Positions 7,223-13,800 of a DNA stretch of 18,341 nucleotides are shown one piece after another. The notes below the pieces were generated by a model. It saw nothing but the letters and a program-made list of their open reading frames with translations, did no database searches and had not been told where the DNA came from. Source of the DNA: Lachnospiraceae bacterium (GTDB lineage Bacteria > Bacillota_A > Clostridia > Lachnospirales > Lachnospiraceae); contig QXWX01000095.1 in the NCBI GenBank assembly GCA_009911175.1, positions 1 to 18,341 of the forward strand, given 5' to 3'. A program made the translations under genes and the position numbers. Each line of letters begins with the position of its first letter. Position 1 is the stretch's first letter.

Positions 7223-7252
7223 TTGACAAACCCATATGGCTTAGGTTAATAT
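7223..7252 (+). promoter_or_regulatory. Strong sigma-A-like promoter pointing into the insertion sequence
   Basis: TTGACA (7223-7228) is a perfect -35, followed after 18 nt by TAATAT (7247-7252), one change from the consensus -10. The start point would fall around 7259, exactly where the insertion sequence begins, so the promoter has been separated from whatever it served. Confidence 0.5.
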
Positions 7253-7277
7253 GAACTCAAGTTTGACACTAAATATT

Positions 7278-7308
7278 ACGGGAAGCCAGTAAAATCAAGG
7301 CTTCCCGT
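7278..7308. terminator. Perfect 10-bp hairpin inside the left end of the IS
   Basis: ACGGGAAGCC (7278-7287) and GGCTTCCCGT (7299-7308) form a perfect stem with an 11-nt loop. On - it is followed by AATATTTA, a weak U-rich run, so it may end transposase transcription or shield the IS from outside transcription. Confidence 0.55.
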
Positions 7309-7360
7309 GTATTGTCTGTATGTGGTATATTCGGTGGATTTCCTAAAAAGAAAAATTTTT

Positions 7361-9166
7361 TTAATATTTTAGTATTCTTCGGATCTGCTCCCTAGAACGG
7401 TACTTATTGTTGAATTCCATGTGGAAGATGTTTCCACATTCTTCAAGGATCTCATCATAATAAACAAACTGATACAGCGTATTATCAATCTGTGTACAAT
7501 TGTATTTCCTTAAGGCCTCAATTGTCTTCTCAATGGGATATTTTCCGCCGAGTTTTGTCTGTAAAAGCCGGATCAGTACAAGCGCAGTAAAGCAGGTGGC
7601 AAAGTGCCCTTCGATATGGGCATTTGTCCAGACAAACACAGGCCTTGATTCAAACTCTGTCTTGGATATTTTAAAAGTCTCCCCAATCCGGGCCAGCCCT
7701 CTGTAGGTTTCTCTGATTTCTTGGTCACTCATTTTTAATTCACTGGTGACAATGGAATAGTATCCGTCATATTTTTCTTCTTCTGCGATTTTCTCCTCAT
7801 CCAGGACTAATTCCCTTCCGTCAACAATCTCGCCGGTAGACTTGTCAAATGCAATGTTCTGTACATACGCGCCAGAGCCTGCGGCTGTCACTCTGTCATA
7901 TTTCTTTGGATGGGAGATCAGATCTTTGGCCCTCGCGATCATAATCTCACGGTCGCGTTTCTGTTTTTTTGCGTATTTTTCGGAATAATAAGCCATCTGC
8001 TTTTGGTCAATGGAGACGGATTTCTTTTTCTTTTTTTTCTGTCCTGGGATGGTCACGTTTACCTGGATCGTTTTGGGATGAATACGTGACTTATGGATAA
8101 AAGTAACTTCATTGCCGTCATCATCCTTCAACTTTTCTGTTTTGTATCCGCCTCCCAGAACCCAGGCCTTAAATTCAGCATCCGCACCGCGGACGGACTG
8201 CCCATATACGTATCCGTCCCGTGGATTATAGTCTGCTTTGTTATCGCCATTGAGATAATAGATATTGTCTGAGGTATTCAGCCCTCGGTCAGCCACAAAA
8301 ATGACACGCCCGCTGTGAAATTCATTTTTTACCCGGTTTATGATTGGGCGCATGTGGACTTTTTCCGATTCATTTCCAGGGAACAGGTCAAAAGCAAGGG
8401 GGATTCCGTTCCTGTCCATGAGCAGCCCCATTTCGACAATGGAGTCAGGACGGTGGTTCTTTTCCGGGCCCCGCTTACGGTACTTTAATTCTGCCGACTT
8501 TCCTTTTTTATCAACAGGCTTGCCGTTATCATCGAAAGTATCCATATCAGACCGCCCTATATCAAAGTAGTAATTCGTACAATCGAAATAAGATACGGAC
8601 ATATCCCTTTCACAGATGGGGGCGGAATGTTCATAGATCCATTTCTGGAGCCGCGTGTCATATTTGTCAAAGATGTCCAGTGCCTTGTAGATATCTTTTA
8701 AAGTGAAGCCTTCCATTTTTTCAAAATAAATGTCTTTTTTGTTAAACGTGTCCATCTTGGAGCCTGGATAAAGGATACGCGAGAACACAAGGAGCTGGAA
8801 AACCGCTTCGAGGTCATATTGAATGGAAGTTTTTTTTCGTATATTTTTCCAAAATTTATCAAGCTCCAACTGCTTATAAAGTGTCTTGAGCACCGAATAA
8901 CCGACATTTTTAAGGCTGTCCTCGTTTATGTCCATAGCAGAGGAAAGGTCAATGGAAACAATGGTTTTTCTGGAGTTCTTTTTTTCATCCGTGCGTTCCT
9001 GGGCGATTTTCTTAAAATGAGAAACCGGATCAACGAACTGCTTCTGAAGTTCATCCAGACGGCCAAGGCTTTCAACGCAGCGTTGGTTGGCTTTGCCATT
9101 TTTATAATAGGATTCGTATAAATAGAGTCTGGAAACGCCCTTTTTTGTAATTACCTTCAAATACAT
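7361..9166 (-). CDS. IS1634-family DDE transposase
   Basis: This 601-aa transposase appears intact. The catalytic triad is readable: D195 in SYFDCTNYYF, D293 in VFVADRG-like sequence (IFVADRGLNTSDN), and E496 in ARIGETFKISK followed by RPVFVWTNAHIEGHF, the third block characteristic of IS1634/IS4 enzymes. A long insertion lies between the second D and the E (about 310-460), including a lysine-rich stretch (GQKKKKKKS) encoded by an A-rich run. The ATG at 9166 is chosen because GGATGGAG lies 5-6 nt upstream; an ATG four codons earlier (9178) lacks a good site, and longer versions would read through the promoter. It should cut and paste the element at 7260-9310. No frameshift or truncation was seen. 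Confidence 0.9.
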   Translation of the reverse strand: MYLKVITKKGVSRLYLYESYYKNGKANQRCVESLGRLDELQKQFVDPVSHFKKIAQERTDEKKNSRKTIVSIDLSSAMDINEDSLKNVGYSVLKTLYKQLELDKFWKNIRKKTSIQYDLEAVFQLLVFSRILYPGSKMDTFNKKDIYFEKMEGFTLKDIYKALDIFDKYDTRLQKWIYEHSAPICERDMSVSYFDCTNYYFDIGRSDMDTFDDNGKPVDKKGKSAELKYRKRGPEKNHRPDSIVEMGLLMDRNGIPLAFDLFPGNESEKVHMRPIINRVKNEFHSGRVIFVADRGLNTSDNIYYLNGDNKADYNPRDGYVYGQSVRGADAEFKAWVLGGGYKTEKLKDDDGNEVTFIHKSRIHPKTIQVNVTIPGQKKKKKKSVSIDQKQMAYYSEKYAKKQKRDREIMIARAKDLISHPKKYDRVTAAGSGAYVQNIAFDKSTGEIVDGRELVLDEEKIAEEEKYDGYYSIVTSELKMSDQEIRETYRGLARIGETFKISKTEFESRPVFVWTNAHIEGHFATCFTALVLIRLLQTKLGGKYPIEKTIEALRKYNCTQIDNTLYQFVYYDEILEECGNIFHMEFNNKYRSREQIRRILKY

Positions 9167-9187
9167 ATGAATCTCCATCCTGTTTTT

Positions 9188-9196
9188 AGTATACCA
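9188..9196 (-). promoter_or_regulatory. Extended -10 of the transposase promoter
   Basis: On -, TGG-TATACT (9196-9188) is an extended -10 about 20 nt before the transposase start codon at 9166. The hexamer 17 nt upstream is weak (TTACGT), so the extended -10 would carry most of the activity. Confidence 0.45.
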
Positions 9197-9427
9197 CAAA
9201 CCGCGAAATAACGTAAGACAACACATGCAGAAAATGTAAAATATTGACAAAAAAATACCAGTAACCATAAGGGCTACCAGTAATTTATGGGAAGGACAAA
9301 GTGTCAAACTCAGCAGACGGAGCGTTAGTAGATGCTTGTAATGGATGAGAGGAATCTGTGTGTTAGTTGGAGGGGATACGGCGGGGCGTTTTTCAAGCGC
9401 GTTCCGGAAAAAACGTCAGTTTAGCTC

Positions 9428-9456
9428 TTGAATCCTGTTGCCGGATGTGCTATAGT
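9428..9456 (+). promoter_or_regulatory. Promoter of a candidate antisense RNA
   Basis: TTGAAT (9428-9433), a 17-nt spacer ending in TGC, and TATAGT (9451-9456) form a good sigma-A promoter with an extended -10. Transcription would begin near 9462, and no gene on + starts before the terminator at 9507-9547. Confidence 0.65.
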
Positions 9457-9461
9457 AACCA

Positions 9462-9553
9462 TGAGATAACAACCGCCCACAAAGTGGTTGACCTCCAGTA
9501 GATTATATAAGCCTACCTTCACCGGGCAAGTGACAAGGTAGGCTTATTATTTC
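9462..9553 (+). ncRNA. Candidate small RNA, type I antitoxin-like
   Basis: The predicted transcript is about 90 nt. It starts after the promoter at 9428-9456, has a small CCAC-AAA-GTGG stem-loop (9477-9487), and ends at a strong terminator. No ORF with a ribosome binding site is present in it. Its 3' end overlaps, in antisense, the tail of a truncated holin-like toxin frame (9547-9609), the arrangement seen in tail-to-tail type I toxin-antitoxin pairs such as TxpA/RatA. The identification as antitoxin is inference from layout. The start point and exact 3' end are estimates. Confidence 0.5.
9507..9552 (+). terminator. Strong bidirectional terminator hairpin
   Basis: ATAAGCCTACCTT (9507-9519) pairs without mismatch with AAGGTAGGCTTAT (9535-9547), with a 15-nt loop. 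It is followed by TATTT on +, and on - the stem is followed by an AT-rich stretch. It would end the small RNA on + and any toxin message on -. Confidence 0.75.
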
Positions 9554-9609
9554 CGCTTGTTGTTCCTATCTATGTAGGCAAGCAGCGCGATCAGGTCATC
9601 TCTTTCCTG
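9547..9609 (-). pseudogene. Truncated holin-like toxin (C-terminal tail only)
   Basis: Read on -, this frame gives QERDDLIALLAYIDRNNKRK and stop. A hydrophobic run ending in YID-R-N-N-K-R-K is the typical tail of the roughly 30-40-aa putative holin-like toxins of Firmicutes. A stop codon (TAG at 9610-9612) and the absence of any start codon show that the N-terminal part of the membrane helix is gone. The stop lies in the terminator stem shared with the opposing small RNA. It could also be a chance frame, but its position against the RNA makes decay of a toxin more likely. Confidence 0.45.
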
Positions 9610-9675
9610 CTATCCGGGGGATTTTCAAAACTGCCATAGAGAAAAAACAAACAAAATATTTTTAGTAAAACCGCA

Positions 9676-9704
9676 TTGTCTGCAAAGGTGATTTTTGATA
9701 TAGT
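9676..9704 (+). promoter_or_regulatory. Promoter of the Rpn-family gene
   Basis: TTGTCT (9676-9681), 17 nt, TATAGT (9699-9704) gives a good promoter with a start near 9711 and a leader of about 43 nt. It rules out a TTG start codon at 9676 for the gene downstream. Confidence 0.65.
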
Positions 9705-9753
9705 TATAGTAAAGAAGGTTTCCCTGTATGGTTTTACGGAAAGGATAAAGGAT

Positions 9754-10632
9754 ATGGATATAGAAGAATTAAAACAGGCTCCGGAAACTGTGGAGCCCGA
9801 AGCGCAGGCAGCTGCCATCCAGCATGAGGACGTGGCCTTAAAGACGGCCTTCCGGTATTTTTCGGATGTGCTGCTCCCGTATTTCGGGATCAAGGGGAAA
9901 GCCGTGGGTATTGTGGCAACGGAATTGGTGCATCTGGACGTAAAGGTCTTCCATGAAGACTTTAACTTTGACATGGAGGACGGCTCATGCGCGCATTTTG
10001 AGTTCCAGAGCACAAACGAAGGGCTGGGGGGCTTAAAGAGGTTCCGGGCCTACGAGGCGCTGTATAGCTACCAGCATAAGGTTCCGGTCACCACTTATGT
10101 GCTGTTTTCCGGGAAGATCCAAAAGCCGATGGCGGAATTTACGGAGGGCGTGAATACATACCGCATCGTCCCGATTACAATGCAGAGCCGCAATGCGGAT
10201 CAGGTGATCAGGGAGCTTCAGGAGAAGCAGGAATGCGGCGGGAAACTTACGAAGGAGGATCTGGTTCCGCTGACGCTCTGCCTGCTGATGGGCGGGGAGA
10301 TGCCCCTGAAGGACAGGGTGGAGGAAGCGTACCGGATCACACGGGGTGCAGGCTCTATCGGGCAGGAGGAATTGGATAAGATTGAGGCAGTATTGTATAT
10401 CATGGCGGATAAATTTTTAGAGTCTGCTGAAATGGATGAATTGACGGAGGTGATTGGAGTGACAGAATTGGGACGGAAACTGGTAAATAGAGGGTTCGAA
10501 CAGGGAAAATTAAAAATTGCCCAAAACCTGATTGGAACCTTGGATGAGGAGACAATTGCGGAAAAGACAGAACTTCCGTTGAAAACGGTACTGGAACTGA
10601 AGAAAAAAGCAGAATCCATTCCTACGGCGTAA
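9754..10632 (+). CDS. Rpn-family recombination-promoting nuclease / transposase-like PD-(D/E)XK protein
   Basis: This is a 292-aa protein. The N-terminal nuclease core shows D69 in HEDFNFDMEDGS and the ExQ element HFEFQS (E83, Q85), the PD-(D/E)XK signature of the Rpn/YhgA-like group. A Leu-rich middle follows (VPLTLCLLMGGEMPLKDRVE). The C-terminus has the usual GFEQGKLKIAQNLI helix and a small helix-turn-helix-like end (EETIAEKTELPLKTVLEL). The ATG at 9754 is supported by GGAAAGG nine bases upstream and by the promoter at 9676-9704, which precludes longer starts. Family members stimulate recombination and degrade DNA in vitro, often as multi-copy genes in gut bacteria; the physiological role is unsettled. 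The gene has its own promoter and terminator and stands alone between a toxin remnant and the adhesin gene. Confidence 0.8.
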   Translation: MDIEELKQAPETVEPEAQAAAIQHEDVALKTAFRYFSDVLLPYFGIKGKAVGIVATELVHLDVKVFHEDFNFDMEDGSCAHFEFQSTNEGLGGLKRFRAYEALYSYQHKVPVTTYVLFSGKIQKPMAEFTEGVNTYRIVPITMQSRNADQVIRELQEKQECGGKLTKEDLVPLTLCLLMGGEMPLKDRVEEAYRITRGAGSIGQEELDKIEAVLYIMADKFLESAEMDELTEVIGVTELGRKLVNRGFEQGKLKIAQNLIGTLDEETIAEKTELPLKTVLELKKKAESIPTA

Positions 10633-10702
10633 GTAACCTTTTAAATTTTACGCTGTCTGTTATGAAATGGAAATAGAAGAACAAAAGCAGAATAAGTGAT
10701 GG

Positions 10703-10747
10703 AAAGCCACAGACTTCTAAAAAAGAGGCCTGTGGCTTTTATTATTG
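10703..10747 (+). terminator. Intrinsic terminator after the Rpn-family gene
   Basis: AAAGCCACAG (10703-10712) pairs exactly with CTGTGGCTTT (10730-10739), followed by TTATTATT. It separates the Rpn gene from the adhesin. Confidence 0.85.
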
Positions 10748-10804
10748 CGAAGTATCCAGCAAAACGCGCCAGTGACGTTTTTTTCTGGATTGTCTCACAG
10801 GATG

Positions 10805-10834
10805 CAGGAAAAGCTGCCAATAGCGGGTTTCCTG
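10805..10834 (+). promoter_or_regulatory. Hairpin upstream of the adhesin gene
   Basis: CAGGAAA (10805-10811) pairs with TTTCCTG (10828-10834) about 40 nt before the adhesin start. No U-tract follows. It may be a 5'-leader element or an operator; nothing shows which. No convincing promoter was found in 10740-10860. Confidence 0.3.
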
Positions 10835-10874
10835 TGTCATAAAAAAGTGAAGAGATGAAAGAGAGGTAGATTGA

Positions 10875-13800
10875 TTGACGAATAGAAAAACAAAAAGATG
10901 GATATCCGGCCTTCTGGCTGTCGTGACGATTGTGTCGGCCCTGATCCAGCCAGCTTCCGCTTTGGCAGAAGATCCGGAGCCAGCAGCCTATGAAGCAGAG
11001 TATCCGGCATTGGAAGCTGTCCGGTCAGAACTGGCAGAGGATGAGATCGTGACGGCAGGAGATTACGAAATCGAAGCCGGGAGCAGCTTTGATATAGAGC
11101 ATGATTTTTCAAGCATAGAGATTCCGGAAGAGAAGGTAAGGGTGAAATTCCACGAAGCAAAGAACCAGTCCGGGCAGGATTTTGATACGAACCAGCCAGA
11201 TTCATACAGAGCAGTATATTTTGTGGAACCTGTGAGCGGAAATCCATCTTACCATATCTGCCGGAATATTATTGTAAAAGAACAGCCGGATGTATCCCAG
11301 GCTGGGACGGATTCCACAGATGAAAATGGGGAACAGCCCACGGAACCTTCAGAGGAAGAAGGGGGACCAGGCCCGGACACGGAGGATCCGGATCTTGAAG
11401 GCTCGGAATCCGTCCCATCAGACTCCATGACAGAAGCACAGATGGAGGCTGTCATAGAGGATATGGAGCAGTCTGAGGATGCCCATGAGCACGCAGAGCA
11501 GATCGCGGAGGACGGCGGCCTGCTGCTGTTTTCCATGGATACCAGGACCACAGCCAGAAGGGCCAGGGCCGCCTCGGGAAGCGCTTCCCTGGTGACAGGC
11601 GCGCAGGTCTTCTATCCCACCAATCTGGGAAACTACTCTACCAACATGTTCACCGTGAATGGAAGGATCGCATACTGCCTGGAATCCGCCAAGTGCACAC
11701 CGGCTACGGGGAGCTACGCCTCCCAGGTTCTGGAGGGCAATCCCAACCTGCAGAAAACCCTGTACTATGGATACGGCGGAGCCGGAGATCTGACCGACCA
11801 GTTCATGCCCCAGTTCAGGGGCGAACTGAAATACGTGTTCACCCACATTGCGGCCAGTTACTTCTACTGCGGCATCGACGGGTTTGAGGGCTGTACCATG
11901 GAAGATCTGCAGGAATGCGGGGTGTTGGGATGGATCAATTACCTGGCGGACCAGCCAGCGCCCCCAGACCCTTATCTCAGCCTGTCCGAAACCGCATTGA
12001 AAGCAACCGGCAACGGCTCGGAACAGCGGACAGAAAGCATCTGGCTGGAAGGGGATTCCAGAAACAGTATTACCTTAAGAATCCCGGAAAACGTGACGTT
12101 CCATAACGAGGATAGCAGAGAAACACAGACCGGCGGCAGCGTCCGGATCTCCGGCGGGACCAGCTTCTATTTCACCGCCCCTATGAGCGTCAGCGGTACC
12201 TGGGATACCGGGGAAATGCGGGGGAGCCTGCGGACCATCTGGAAAGCCCTGGTAGTATCCACCGGGGACGCCAACCAGGATATCGGAAGCTATTATGAGG
12301 AAGAGAGCGGGAATTCCGTCCGCTTTTCCGTACAGTGGATGGATCTTGCCAGGGTGAAGGTGGTCAAGGTAGACTCGGCTTCCAACGCCAGACTGGCCGG
12401 GGCGGTGTTTGGAATCTATCAGGAGGAAGCCTGCCGGAATCTGATCGCGACGATGCCTGTCACCAACCGGAATGGGGAATCCGAAGTGGAGATCGCAAAG
12501 ACCCAGGATACGGTCTATCTGAAAGAGATCACCGCGCCTTCCGGATATCGGTACAATGCCACCGCCTACCGGGTGGCACTCAAGACAAACCAGACCGTTT
12601 CCACTACGGTTCCGGATATCGAACAGCTGGGAAACCTGACTATCTATAAAGAGGGGGAAGTCCTGACCGGAGCCGTTCCCCATGAAAACGGGTTCACGTT
12701 CCAGTATGGGAACCGGAAGCAAAAAGGAGCTGTATTTAACGTCTATGCGGCGAGGGATATCGTGACACCTTCCGGAACGGTAGTATTCAAATCCGGACAG
12801 CTGGTGGCAGAGAACCTGGAGACCGGAGCGGATGGTTCCGTCACGGTAAAGAACCTGCACCTGGGAACCTACCGGGTAACGGAGGTTCAGGCCCCGAAAG
12901 GATTTTACAATGCAAAGGAAACAAAGGAGGTCGTGATCGCATATGCCGGGCAGACGGCAGAAGCGGCCTTTTCCACTGCCACATTCCACAATGACCGTCA
13001 GAAAGCGGAGGTGAGCATCGTAAAGAAGGATCAGGATACGATGAACGGCCTGGCCGGAGGTGTGTTTGGATTATACGCATCGGAAAGCATCAAGAATGCA
13101 GACGGAAATCCGGTTGCAGACAAGGATACGCTGCTGGATCGGGTGACCACCAGAGCGGATGGAAGCGCTGTCTTTTCTGCTGACCTGCCTATCGACTATA
13201 ACTATTATGTGAAGGAGATCCAGGCCCCGCCGAACTATTTGAAGAATGAGGAGGATACATACGCCTTCCGGTTTGAAGCAGCAAACGGCAGTGAGGCGAA
13301 GGTCTCCTTTGCCCATACATTTACCAATGAACGGGCCAGTGCAACGATCCGCCTCGTGAAAGTGGACAAAGAAACAGGCGAAAGTATCCCCCAGGGAGAC
13401 GCTTCGCTGGAGCATGCGGTCTATGGGCTGTATGCAAGGAAGGACATCCTTCATCCGGACGCAAAGACCGGAGTCCTTTATCCAGTTGGGGAACAGGTAG
13501 CAACGCTGACCACGGATGAAGAGGGAAAAGCAGAGATAGACGGCCTGTATCTGGGAGAATATTTCGTAAAGGAGATCACCCCGCCAGCCGGTTACCTAAC
13601 CGATGAAACCGAGTATGATCTGGTCTGCAGCTACGAAGGGGAGCTTTCCGCTGTCATTGAGAGGGACTGTACCTCCTCGGACCAGGTGATCAAACAGCCC
13701 TTCCAGATCGTGAAAGCAGCAAATAGCGGGGAAACAGACGCAGTCCTGCTGGCAGGGGCAGGATTTACGGCTTACCTGGTTTCTTCCCTGGACGTGAAGG

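Larger units (their letters stand above)
7260..9310 (-). mobile_element. Complete IS1634-like insertion sequence (IS4 superfamily)
   Basis: AGTTTGACACT at 7260-7270 is the exact inverse of AGTGTCAAACT at 9300-9310, enclosing one long transposase gene. Length is about 2.05 kb, within the range for IS1634 members. An exact target duplication is not visible: the nearest candidate is CTCA, placed at 7256-7259 on the left and inside or just after the right end at 9309-9312, so the boundary could shift by a base or two. Base composition and codon use are more AT-rich than the flanking transporter and adhesin genes, which fits recent acquisition. Confidence 0.82.

Noticed and set aside
8020..8042. 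A-rich run in the transposase gene as a programmed frameshift site
   Set aside because: The zero frame continues intact through the catalytic Glu to a normal C-terminus, so no frameshift is needed. IS1634 enzymes are made from one frame.
9591..10013. A 140-codon minus-strand frame extending across the start of the Rpn gene
   Set aside because: It overlaps the promoter and coding start of the well-supported Rpn gene, and its translation has no family features.
12075..12989. A 304-codon minus-strand frame and several others antisense to the adhesin
   Set aside because: Low-complexity antisense shadows of the repetitive SpaA domains, with no family match or ribosome binding site.
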